Below, one piece after another: positions 24,452 through 32,097 of a DNA stretch of 49,416 bases. How positions within the stretch are numbered: the first letter of the stretch is position 1; each line of letters begins with the position of its first letter. Location of the stretch: the NCBI GenBank assembly GCA_029432815.1, contig JAROBA010000040.1:1-49416 (forward strand). The letters run 5' to 3'. The notes beneath the pieces are model-generated. The model was not told the DNA's origin. It saw only the letters and a program-made list of their open reading frames with translations, and did not search any database. Position numbers and translations under genes: made by a program. This DNA is from Pontiellaceae bacterium B1224. Lineage in GTDB: Bacteria > Verrucomicrobiota > Kiritimatiellia > Kiritimatiellales > Pontiellaceae.

Positions 24452-25891
24452 ATGGGAACAAACGTTTTGAAATCTGAGTTGGCGGGCCGTTGGTATACGG
24501 ATCATCCGCAGCAGCTGAGTCGGGAGATACGGGCTTATCTGGATTCGGTCCATCCGGAACCGGTGAAGGAGCTGATTGCACTGTTGCTACCGCATGCGGG
24601 CTACCGGTATTCCGGCCGCGTTGCCGCACATGGAATCAAGCTGCTCGAAGGCCGAACGTATCCTCGGGTGATTGTCATCGGGCCGAGCCACCAGGTGGCC
24701 TTGCTTGATTGTGTCAGTATTCCGGATGTGAGCCACATTGAAACACCTCTGGGGCTGATTGCGCTGGATACCCAAGCGATTTCCAACCTTTGGAAAAATG
24801 AGGGCTTCGGAGCGCATCCCTATGCCCATGAAAGTGAACACAGTGTTCAGATTGAATTGCCGTTTCTGCAGGAAGCGCTGGGGAACGATTTTAAGCTGAT
24901 ACCGATCGTGTGCGGTCAATTGACGGCCAAAAGTGCACGTTCGATCGGAAATCAACTCGTGCCATTGCTGGATACTGAAACGCTGCTGGTGGTCAGTTCG
25001 GATTTCACGCACTATGGCCGGAGCTTCGACTACGTACCTTTCGAGGACCATATTAAAGAGAATATTGAAAGCCTCGATATGGGCGCATTCCGATTGATTG
25101 AGCAGAAGAAGCTCAGCGATTTTCTGACCTATATCCAGAACACGGGGGCCACGATTTGCGGGCGAAGCCCGATTGCGGTGCTGCTCTCCATGCTGGCGGA
25201 GGACGCGCACATTAAACTGCTCAACTATGACACCTCGGGTAATCTGACCGGCGACTGGTCGCAGTGCGTCAGCTATCTTTCCGCCGCGGTTTCCGGACAT
25301 TGGAAAACCGGGAATGATGCGGCACCGGAACCGGAGTTCCAATCTCTGGAACTTTCCGCCGAGGACAAGTGTCAGCTGCTTCAGTGGGCGCGGTATAAAA
25401 TTGCATCCCGCTTTGCCGGGCGGGCAGCAGAGCCGGAGCTTGAAGTTTCGGCGGCCATGAAGGCAACCATGGGGGCCTTTGTGACGATTCATAAACAGGG
25501 GCAGCTCCGTGGATGCATTGGCGAAATCTTTCCCCGGCGTCCGCTGATCGAGGCGGTTTCCGAGCATGCGGTTAATGCGGCGTTTCACGATCCGCGTTTC
25601 CCCGAGCTGCGGGAAGCTGAACTGCCGGAGATCGATCTGGAAATCTCGGCGCTGACCCCGCCGTATCCTGTCGGCTCTTATGAAGAGATCGTGATCGGCC
25701 AACACGGCATGGTGCTCAGCAAGCTCGGCCACTCAGCCGTTTTCCTGCCGCAGGTGGCCGTGGAGCAGGGGTGGGATCTGGAAACCACGCTTTCGCACCT
25801 TGCCGTCAAAGCCGGTCTGTCTTCCAATGATTGGAAATCCGACTGCCAGTTCCATGTTTTTGAAGCCGTGGTCTTCGGCGAGCTGGATTAG
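24452..25891 (+). CDS. Memo-AMMECR1 fusion (AmmeMemoRadiSam proteins B and A)
   Basis: The 479-residue protein joins two domains. Residues 5-280 are a Memo domain, a class III dioxygenase-like fold, with LLPHAGYRYSGRVAAHG, GPSHQV, HESEHSVQIELPFLQ and SSDFTHYG, whose His residues suggest a metal site. Residues about 300-479 are an AMMECR1 domain with LRGCIGE. The two are usually encoded with a radical SAM enzyme (AmrS); none is in this window, so the partner must lie elsewhere. The pathway in bacteria is poorly understood. GGAGGG precedes the ATG. The gene ends in a 4-base tail-to-tail overlap with a hydrolase gene. Three strict palindromes lie inside it. Confidence 0.93.
   Translation: MGTNVLKSELAGRWYTDHPQQLSREIRAYLDSVHPEPVKELIALLLPHAGYRYSGRVAAHGIKLLEGRTYPRVIVIGPSHQVALLDCVSIPDVSHIETPLGLIALDTQAISNLWKNEGFGAHPYAHESEHSVQIELPFLQEALGNDFKLIPIVCGQLTAKSARSIGNQLVPLLDTETLLVVSSDFTHYGRSFDYVPFEDHIKENIESLDMGAFRLIEQKKLSDFLTYIQNTGATICGRSPIAVLLSMLAEDAHIKLLNYDTSGNLTGDWSQCVSYLSAAVSGHWKTGNDAAPEPEFQSLELSAEDKCQLLQWARYKIASRFAGRAAEPELEVSAAMKATMGAFVTIHKQGQLRGCIGEIFPRRPLIEAVSEHAVNAAFHDPRFPELREAELPEIDLEISALTPPYPVGSYEEIVIGQHGMVLSKLGHSAVFLPQVAVEQGWDLETTLSHLAVKAGLSSNDWKSDCQFHVFEAVVFGELD
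24781..24795. repeat. TTCCA-N5-TGGAA palindrome inside the Memo domain
   Basis: Core ACCTT, encoding SNLWK in phase 1. Confidence 0.85.
25337..25351. repeat. TTCCA-N5-TGGAA palindrome at the Memo-AMMECR1 linker
   Basis: Core ATCTC, encoding FQSLE in phase 0. A one-mismatch copy (25291-25305, encoding SGHWK) lies 31 bases before it, so the domain linker carries two. Confidence 0.85.
25822..25836. repeat. TTCCA-N5-TGGAA palindrome near the AMMECR1 C-terminus
   Basis: Core ATGAT, encoding SNDWK in phase 1. Confidence 0.85.
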
Positions 25892-26715
25892 TCGCTGACC
25901 CACTGCACAAACTGTCGGTGCAGTCTGGGGACGTACGTTTTCCGGGAAGGGCCCAGAGCGGACGTGTGTGTGCCCTGATCGACGGTCCAGAGTTGTTTCG
26001 GCTCGCTTGCTGCCGCGAACAGTTCTTCGGCATTCCTGTAGGAAGCAACCCGATCGTGGGTCCCGTGGATGATGAGAAGGGGCGTGGGGGCAATGTTGCC
26101 GACATATTTTTCCGGGCTTAGTTCATTGCTGATGAGAAGATATGCGAACGGTTTCAGCAGTCCGGTGTGCTCGCAGGCCACGCGTTTGTAGCTGGAGAAT
26201 GCGGAGTCGGTTGCGATCCCGCGGATGCCGGAAAAGTCATTGTTTCCAACTACGGTGATTGCGTTGGCCCCGCCGATGCTCTGGCCGAAAATGATGAGTT
26301 TGTTCTGGTCGATATCCTGGCGGGTTTTGATGTATTCGATGGCTGCAACGCAGTCCTGGTAAATTCCCTCGCGCGAGGGTTCGCCGGCCGATGTGCCGTA
26401 GCCGCGGTAGTCGAAAACAAAGAGGTTGAAGCCGTTTTTCGGCAGCCACGAAACGAATGAATAGTGTGCCGACATGTTCTGCGCGTTGCCGTGGAAATGA
26501 ATCACGGTGCCGAGCGCTTTGCCTTCGGCGGGAATGAACCAGCCGGACAGGCGGGTCTGGTCTTTGCTCATAAACGTGATCTCTTCAAACGCAAGTCCAT
26601 CCTGTTCCGGAGTGGTATAGGTGCTGGAGGTTGGCTGGTAGAACAGCGAGTCTAACCCTGCATTTGCTGAAATGGTCAGGCCGAGAAGCAAAGTGCAGAT
26701 CAGAATCAGTTTCAT
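25888..26715 (-). CDS. Secreted alpha/beta hydrolase, paralogue of 23504-24337
   Basis: The start is ATG 26715, with AAAGGAG upstream and a signal peptide ending ISANAG. The 275-residue product has IHFHGNAQNMS, VFDYRGYGTSAGEPS, nucleophile Ser in GQSIGGANA, acid Asp in HGTHDRVAS, and His in DQGTHTS. The motifs match the other hydrolase in this window closely. One is membrane-anchored and this one exported. The substrate is unknown. It converges on the Memo-AMMECR1 gene with a 4-base overlap of stop codons, which suggests local rearrangement. Confidence 0.82.
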   Translation of the reverse strand: MKLILICTLLLGLTISANAGLDSLFYQPTSSTYTTPEQDGLAFEEITFMSKDQTRLSGWFIPAEGKALGTVIHFHGNAQNMSAHYSFVSWLPKNGFNLFVFDYRGYGTSAGEPSREGIYQDCVAAIEYIKTRQDIDQNKLIIFGQSIGGANAITVVGNNDFSGIRGIATDSAFSSYKRVACEHTGLLKPFAYLLISNELSPEKYVGNIAPTPLLIIHGTHDRVASYRNAEELFAAASEPKQLWTVDQGTHTSALGPSRKTYVPRLHRQFVQWVSD

Positions 26716-26809
26716 GAACAGGCTCCTTTCATTCAACGTTGGTTGTTGGGTTGCAATCAAGGTATACGATCTTCATATTGAATTAAACGTAAACAACGGG
26801 GATAAGTAT

Positions 26810-28510
26810 ATGTCCATACATTGGAAAGTTTTGGTCGGGGTTTTGGTTGCAGTGAACGCGCTGGCGCAGATGCCACATGAAGTGCTGTTGCTGGTGAACC
26901 GGAAATCGCAGGATTCGCTCAAGGTTGCCAATACCTATATCGCAGCCCGGCAGATACCGCGTTATAATGTGGTTTATCTGGATATTCCTGAAACGGCATA
27001 TGGCGGAACGGCCACAATTACACCGGAGCAATTCACTCAGCTGATCTGGGAGCCGGCGAATGCAGTGGTTCAGGAGCGCGGGCTGGATCAGCAGATTCTT
27101 GCATGGGTCTATTCTGTTGATTTCCCAATCCGCGTAAAAACCGATTCCAGCGACCGGAAGCAGATGTCTGTGAGCGGTTTGACGTTTCTACGAAATAAAA
27201 TTCCAGACCTGAAGCTGGTGGAGGAGGGGACGTATCTTTCCAGAATTTTTGGCGGACCCAGCCAGAATTTTGAACTGAACCTGAACTCGATGTCGCTCGG
27301 GATGCAGAAAAAGGGGCTGGGGCCTAATGCAAACGTTCCGCCGGAAGCGGCCTGGCTTGAGAGTGGCCTTGGCGAGCAGATGCCGCTGCCCAGCATGATG
27401 CTTGGTTACACCGGCGAAAAGGGAAACGATGTTCAGACGGTCATCGATTGTATGGGCCAGGGACTGAAGTCGGATTTCCGCGGCCGTCGAGCAGGAATCT
27501 ATTTTGTTCAGAGCGAAGATGTCCGCTCCACCTGTAGAGAGTGGCAGTTTTATCCGGCAGTAAATGAGCTGAAAACCCGCAGGATCTCTGCCGAGGTCAC
27601 AACCAACTTCCCGAGCGGTCAGAGCAATGTGATGGGTATTCTGATGGGTGCGGAAAATGTGGACCCGTCCCAGATCAAATCCTTTGCTCCCGGAGCGATG
27701 GCCGAGCATCTAACCAGCTGGAGTGCGGAATTCCAGAAGCGACAGAGCAAGGTTACAGAATGGATTAAAGCCGGGGCAACGGGATCGGCCGGTGCCGTAG
27801 TGGAGCCGTATTCAAATCCCAACAAATTTCCTTCCGCCCGCTTTTTTGTTCATTACGCGGCTGGCTGCACCATGCTGGAAAGTTTCTATCAATCCATTGC
27901 CTGCCCTCTGCAACTGCTCATGATTGGCGATCCGTTGGCTAAACCCTATGCGGTTCCGTTCAATGTGAAGATCCTGGGGGCCGATTCGATTAAAAGCGAT
28001 TTTACGTATTTGGCGAATGCAGAGAGCAAATTTAAAAATGTGCAGTTTCAGTATGCATTCTTTGTTGATGGCATGTTGATTCAACCGTTCTCCGACGATG
28101 GAACCGTTTATCTTCGTGTGCATAAAATGGACGATGGTTATCACGAACTCCGGGTCGTGGCCAGCATCAAGCATATGATCGAGTTCAGTATGTCGGTGGA
28201 AAAGCCGATTACGATCACCCGAAGCGGGCGTTCGATTTCAATTCTCCCGAATATCAGCCGACTGGCCAAACATGAGCACGGGCTGAAGGTGGAGGTTGGC
28301 GGCCTTGAAATGCCGAAGAAAGTTCGCCTGATTTCCGGCGAATTGCTGCTGGATGAAAAGGTGTACGATCCGGAAGTCGAACTGGTGCTCGATGAACTGA
28401 TGGTGGGCGAAGGGCCGAACCAGGTGCAGGTTGTGGGAATTTATGCCGATGGCATGGAGGTCTTCAGCCCCCCCGTCAGCTTCGGAATCACATTTAGCAA
28501 GGAAAACTAA
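26810..28510 (+). CDS. TIGR03790-family secreted protein
   Basis: The start is ATG 26810 after GGGGATAAG, opening a short signal peptide ending NALAQ. The 566-residue product begins EVLLLVNRKSQDSLKVANTY, contains RQIPRYNVVYLDIPE, and later has TGSAGAVVEPYSNPNKFP and IGDPLAKPY. These are features of TIGR03790. That family is known mostly from species carrying exosortase, in line with the PEP-CTERM protein at 14195. The C-terminal 190 residues look like beta-sandwich domains. The biochemical role is unknown. It is divergent from the hydrolase gene and stands alone. Confidence 0.75.
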   Translation: MSIHWKVLVGVLVAVNALAQMPHEVLLLVNRKSQDSLKVANTYIAARQIPRYNVVYLDIPETAYGGTATITPEQFTQLIWEPANAVVQERGLDQQILAWVYSVDFPIRVKTDSSDRKQMSVSGLTFLRNKIPDLKLVEEGTYLSRIFGGPSQNFELNLNSMSLGMQKKGLGPNANVPPEAAWLESGLGEQMPLPSMMLGYTGEKGNDVQTVIDCMGQGLKSDFRGRRAGIYFVQSEDVRSTCREWQFYPAVNELKTRRISAEVTTNFPSGQSNVMGILMGAENVDPSQIKSFAPGAMAEHLTSWSAEFQKRQSKVTEWIKAGATGSAGAVVEPYSNPNKFPSARFFVHYAAGCTMLESFYQSIACPLQLLMIGDPLAKPYAVPFNVKILGADSIKSDFTYLANAESKFKNVQFQYAFFVDGMLIQPFSDDGTVYLRVHKMDDGYHELRVVASIKHMIEFSMSVEKPITITRSGRSISILPNISRLAKHEHGLKVEVGGLEMPKKVRLISGELLLDEKVYDPEVELVLDELMVGEGPNQVQVVGIYADGMEVFSPPVSFGITFSKEN

Positions 28511-28587
28511 AATACCGCTTCAGCTGAAGGTACTTGCGAATGTTATACTACCAACTAAAACATTCCGGTATAAACGAAGGCAGAGTT

Positions 28588-28657
28588 GCAGCGAATGAAG
28601 GGAAAGCAACGAATGATTCCGTCTGTCTGGATTCGCTGCTTTCTATTCATTCGTTGC
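28588..28657. repeat. 27-bp inverted repeat with 16-base loop between convergent genes
   Basis: Left arm 28588-28614 and right arm 28631-28657 match at 23 of 27 positions. Each arm carries two GCRRCGAAT-like blocks (GCAGCGAAT and GCAACGAAT), so the arms can also pair in an alternative register. It separates the TIGR03790 gene from the SleB-like gene and may serve as a two-way stop. The remaining bases of 28511-28705 show no gene. Confidence 0.7.
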
Positions 28658-28705
28658 CAATAGTTTAAGGCGATAAGCTTTAGAAAATGGTATTAGTTTG
28701 TTTGC

Positions 28706-29248
28706 TCAGTTGATGTAGCCGAAGACATGTTTGCCGATGCTCTGGACGCCCCGCATATTGCTTCTCCAACTTGGTGAGGCTTTGTCGGGATTGTAGAAAT
28801 GGGTGAGATAATCCCACTTAACAAATCCGGCCACAAGCAGCCAGGCCAGTCCATAGCAGTCGCTGCGGGCTTTTACATCCGCCTGGCGAAGGCCTGTCCC
28901 TGCGGCATAATAGGCTGGGACCGACGAAATGCTGTTCCAGCACGAAAACTGCTTTTCCTGAAGACACACTTCCGGCATCGAAATTTTGTGCAGCTGCGAC
29001 CGGGTGTGAATGACGGCCGCAACCGCCTTTTTTCCAGAGAACGGTTCGCCGCGGGCTTCCGCATAAATCGTGTAGCTGATAATGCGAACAGCATCCTCGC
29101 TGATCTGACCGGAATTGAAAGAAACGGGGGCCTTTCTGACCTCATCCACTTCCTGCGTTTGCGATTCAAATTCAATAACCTTCGCAGCCCCCGAAATCAT
29201 CGGCAGGCTCAGCAGAGCGGTGGCAGCAGTTCTTCTTGTATTCATCAT
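28706..29248 (-). CDS. SleB/CwlJ-type cell wall hydrolase
   Basis: The 180-residue protein has a signal-like N-terminus and then a Hydrolase_2 domain. It shows YAEARGEPFSGKKAVAAVI (likely catalytic Glu near 62), PEVCLQEKQFSCWN, and a final THFYNPDKASPSW. Members cut the glycan backbone of cortex or cell-wall peptidoglycan. Outside spore formers they are general wall hydrolases. The start codon is only 8 bases from the end of the RAYT element, so the upstream promoter was probably replaced by that insertion. No strong ribosome site is visible. Confidence 0.78.
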   Translation of the reverse strand: MMNTRRTAATALLSLPMISGAAKVIEFESQTQEVDEVRKAPVSFNSGQISEDAVRIISYTIYAEARGEPFSGKKAVAAVIHTRSQLHKISMPEVCLQEKQFSCWNSISSVPAYYAAGTGLRQADVKARSDCYGLAWLLVAGFVKWDYLTHFYNPDKASPSWRSNMRGVQSIGKHVFGYIN

Positions 29249-29255
29249 CGCTTAA

Positions 29256-30335
29256 GTGTCAGTCCTGTTTTTTCGTTATATTGTTTCTCAATGAAAACAG
29301 AGTGCCTGCTTTGGATTCAGCAACTTCTTTGTAAAATCGAGATAAGTTTGAGGGGTTGCCCATGTGCAACTGTTCGCTAATCCATTGATTTCGGATGCTT
29401 ACCTTGGATCGAATGTACCACGCAATCACCTTTTTAGCCGGATCACTTTTTTTCAGGGGCGGGAGCGCTGATCGAGATAGGTTCAATTTCTTAAGGCTTA
29501 TTTCCAATAAACGTTCCGCCTCATGAACATCATGCGTCTGAATCGCTTCTCCTGAATAGGAACTTCTATTATGTCCCGTGAGGCGATCACCAATTCGTTC
29601 CTTCAGCGATTGCCTGAAATCATTATCACCGAAAGCCCATCCTCGGCGAATTTTGCTCCATTCTTCGTCAAATTCGGAGGGATTAGGAGAGCAGGAAATC
29701 AAGGTAGACCGAGCCTGAGTCAATTCCTCAAAACGGGATAATCCGGCGGGTGAGTCTTCCAGTCCGTGTGCACCTAGAAGACGATCCACATCCAGCCAGG
29801 CCGGTCGGGTTTCCGGTGATAGATAGAGCGGATAGCTGCTCTGCTCGAAATTCTGAAGCAATTGATGCTTCGGGTCGATGCTGTGAGCGCGGGCTGGATT
29901 CAGGTGAATATAGTTCCCGACCGTCTTAAAATAATCCTGTTGTGGATCAATAACCAAGGCTTTATAACGACCCTGAAACAGATGGCCCCAGAGTTTGTGG
30001 CGCATATTAAAGCGTTTGGTATACGTACCTTGCAGCCACCGCATGCCATCGACCAAATTAGGCTCCGGAGTCTCCAGCAGAAAGTGGTAATGATTGCGCA
30101 TGAGCACAAAAGCATGAATCCGCCATCCGGTGCGAGCGCAGGCTTCTTCGAGTACTTTCATGAAAAGGGGGTAGTCATCATCCGTTAGAAAGATATCTTC
30201 CTGACGGTTCCCTCGGCTCATCACATGATACAGCGCGCCTTCAAACTCTATGCGTGGAACTCTTCCCATGCCTTCAAGCTATACGCGTACCGGAAGAGTC
30301 AAACAATAAAAATAACGAAAAAATAGGACTGACAC
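29256..30335. mobile_element. RAYT element with 24-bp terminal inverted repeats
   Basis: The ends 29256-29279 and 30312-30335 are inverted copies (GTGTCAGTCCT at the outer edge, CGTTAT at the inner edge) with a single mismatch. Only the transposase gene lies between, and its stop codon sits inside the left repeat. Beyond the right end the sequence GACACCTTTT repeats several times, so the outer border may extend further. A related GGACTGACAACTTTT lies near 30584. Confidence 0.75.
29259..30269 (-). CDS. REP-associated tyrosine transposase (RAYT, IS200-like Y1 family)
   Basis: The 336-residue protein begins RVPRIEFEGALYHVMSRGNR, the usual opening of the family. It carries the HUH metal motif in LMRNHYHFLLETPEPN (His near 59 and 61) and the catalytic Tyr in GNYIHLNPARA (near 119). 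The C-terminal part is longer than in short RAYTs and includes a possible DNA-binding helix. Family members are single-copy, domesticated relatives of IS200/IS605 transposases linked to spread of REP sequences. REP/BIME units occur at 142 and 1490. The gene is intact and ends within its terminal repeat. Confidence 0.92.
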   Translation of the reverse strand: MGRVPRIEFEGALYHVMSRGNRQEDIFLTDDDYPLFMKVLEEACARTGWRIHAFVLMRNHYHFLLETPEPNLVDGMRWLQGTYTKRFNMRHKLWGHLFQGRYKALVIDPQQDYFKTVGNYIHLNPARAHSIDPKHQLLQNFEQSSYPLYLSPETRPAWLDVDRLLGAHGLEDSPAGLSRFEELTQARSTLISCSPNPSEFDEEWSKIRRGWAFGDNDFRQSLKERIGDRLTGHNRSSYSGEAIQTHDVHEAERLLEISLKKLNLSRSALPPLKKSDPAKKVIAWYIRSKVSIRNQWISEQLHMGNPSNLSRFYKEVAESKAGTLFSLRNNITKKQD

Positions 30336-30380
30336 CTTTTCCGACACCTTTTCGCACCTTTTCGCAGACACCTTTTCGCC
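30331..30380. repeat. Short tandem-like GACACCTTTTCG repeats
   Basis: The unit (GA)CACCTTTTCG occurs about four times with small indels beyond the right end of the RAYT element. The overlap with the terminal repeat suggests repeated nicking or slippage at this edge. Confidence 0.6.
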
Positions 30381-30479
30381 GATGTGAACGGGATCGCATG
30401 GGAAAGGTTCAATGCACAAAATCAAGCGGATGAAATTAATGAAATCTGGCCTGATGCAAATTACAAACCGGTTGATTGA
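30381..30479 (+). pseudogene. Possible 3' gene fragment beside the RAYT element
   Basis: An open frame of 32 codons ends in TGA and reads DVNGIAWERFNAQNQADEIN then EIWPDANYKPVD. Composition is protein-like, and it has no start codon or upstream body. It may be the tail of a gene cut off by the insertion. The family was not recognised. The following 150 bases to 30633 show nothing further. Confidence 0.3.
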
Positions 30480-30633
30480 AAATTATTTCGTCGAACATTC
30501 TCCTGTATAACCCCGAACATGGGCAACGCCGGTCGATTTGCTCCACGTCTGATTCTCATCACTTGGTGACGGCCCCCATAGAAGGACTGACAACTTTTCT
30601 TAAACTACCGCAAGGATTCTTCCAGTAAGCAGT

Positions 30634-32097
30634 TCAGCGGCATTTGAAGATGACGATTTCGCCTTGGAGTTTGTTGCAGGTAATGGTGTATTCCTCAGCC
30701 GGTAGCGAAAAGTTGGTGCAGACGGGAAGGTTTTCATAGATGCCGGAGCCCTGGAACCAGACCGGTGTAATAGCTAGATAGTCAGCTGGTTCGACGTCCT
30801 CACTAACGCGGTGAAAGGCTATGTCGGCACAGTTGAGACCTATGAGATCGATTGTTTTGCGCTTTCCGAAATAACGTGTTGCGCCGGCATCGTTCACGGC
30901 AATAATAGCATCAGCTTCTGTATTTTGATCAATCCATTTGCCGGCTTGGATGGTGATTAGGTTGATGCTCCGCGAATCGGTGATGAGGCGGTTTCTCCAC
31001 GAAACTAAGGAATTGGTGAAATGTGGCAACGAGGCCAACAGGCAGAGGCCAGCGGCTACCTTTGATTTCCAACCATTCGACGTGGTCCATATGATTCCCA
31101 GTCCAATAGTGGCAGTTGCTGTGAGAATCATTACGGCAGGGTCGGTCCAGCGAAGCCAATAATAGCCGACCAACTCAAAGTCGCGGGAGAACAGTACGCC
31201 GAAAAGAAAAGCCAACGGAGCTCCGATCAAAAGTAAGAGCGCTTGGAAATTGCGATTACGACGAAGAAACAGGAAGGCGGTAAATCCGACTAGGGCGGCG
31301 ATGACTAACGAAGGAAGCGGTCCATTGAATCCGAGCAGTTTCCATGCATTGGAAAACTGCCCAAGACCTATTTCAACCGACGTTGATTTGACGTAGAAGG
31401 TCGTTGGCAGCCAATGTCCATTGGCCGCTTTGCAAAAGAGACTCCAGAGGAACATCGGGATCGGAATGATACCCAGCAACCCAAATTTACGAGGGGAGGC
31501 CAGTAACAGGGCCAACCCGAAGAAGGGGAGTACAACCAGCCCTTCGGGCCGGGCGGTCGGGGTAAGGCTGATGAGCAGGGTGGCCAAAAGGAGCCGCCGT
31601 TCGATAAGGCAGGCAGTCGCTCCAAGCCAGAGTGCGAGCAGCAGGGTGGTTTCCATGCCCGACAATGCCGAATAGGCCAGCCGGGGGTCGAGTGCCAGAA
31701 CGGTTGCGGCAATGATTCCGGCAGTCGCTGACTTTGAAACGGTTTGACCGATTCTTCGGACCGCATCGACCGATAGCAATGCCAATATCACTCCGGCAAG
31801 CTTAACTGCGATGGTTACGGCATCAGTTCCGAGTCTTTCGATCCAGTGAGCGGGAGCAGTGATGATGCTCCATAGCGGACTTGTGGAGCCGGCTTCCTGT
31901 TGACCGGGATTGTATTCGAAGCCGTGGCCGAATGCGAACGATTGCGAATAGACCCGGTGAATCCATGCATCGTCCAGCGGGAAGTCGAGCAGGCTGAACG
32001 GATCTGCCGCAAACCAAAGAGCTATGACGATAAAAGCCAGATAGGGAAGCCGGACCAGCCAATTGGTCAAAGATGTTTGTTCAATATTTTCGGTCAT
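30634..32097 (-). CDS. Polytopic GT-C-type membrane glycosyltransferase-like protein
   Basis: The start is ATG 32097, which overlaps the upstream stop as ATGA; an in-frame TTG lies 12 bases earlier. The 487-residue protein has about ten membrane segments. Its first lumenal loop, FPLDDAWIHRVYSQSFAFG, has the acidic pair typical of lipid-phosphate-sugar-dependent GT-C enzymes. SALSGMETTLLLALWLGATA and TARPEGLVVLPFFGLALLL are also seen in this group. Such enzymes move sugars from polyprenyl carriers onto acceptors outside the membrane. Coupling to a second GT-C gene, downstream of the pilin gene, suggests pilin or glycolipid modification. That is an inference. Confidence 0.65.
   Translation of the reverse strand: MTENIEQTSLTNWLVRLPYLAFIVIALWFAADPFSLLDFPLDDAWIHRVYSQSFAFGHGFEYNPGQQEAGSTSPLWSIITAPAHWIERLGTDAVTIAVKLAGVILALLSVDAVRRIGQTVSKSATAGIIAATVLALDPRLAYSALSGMETTLLLALWLGATACLIERRLLLATLLISLTPTARPEGLVVLPFFGLALLLASPRKFGLLGIIPIPMFLWSLFCKAANGHWLPTTFYVKSTSVEIGLGQFSNAWKLLGFNGPLPSLVIAALVGFTAFLFLRRNRNFQALLLLIGAPLAFLFGVLFSRDFELVGYYWLRWTDPAVMILTATATIGLGIIWTTSNGWKSKVAAGLCLLASLPHFTNSLVSWRNRLITDSRSINLITIQAGKWIDQNTEADAIIAVNDAGATRYFGKRKTIDLIGLNCADIAFHRVSEDVEPADYLAITPVWFQGSGIYENLPVCTNFSLPAEEYTITCNKLQGEIVIFKCR
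31340..31354. repeat. TTCCA-N5-TGGAA palindrome inside the GT-C gene
   Basis: Core TGCAT, encoding SNAWK in phase 1. The symmetry extends outward (GCAGTT ... AACTGC), making a longer palindrome than most copies. Confidence 0.85.

Noticed and set aside
29256-30335. REP palindromes at 142 and 1490 as the ends of this RAYT element
   Set aside because: The element's own ends are a different sequence without the GTAG-CAAGCG palindrome, so the link between this RAYT and those REPs is only possible.
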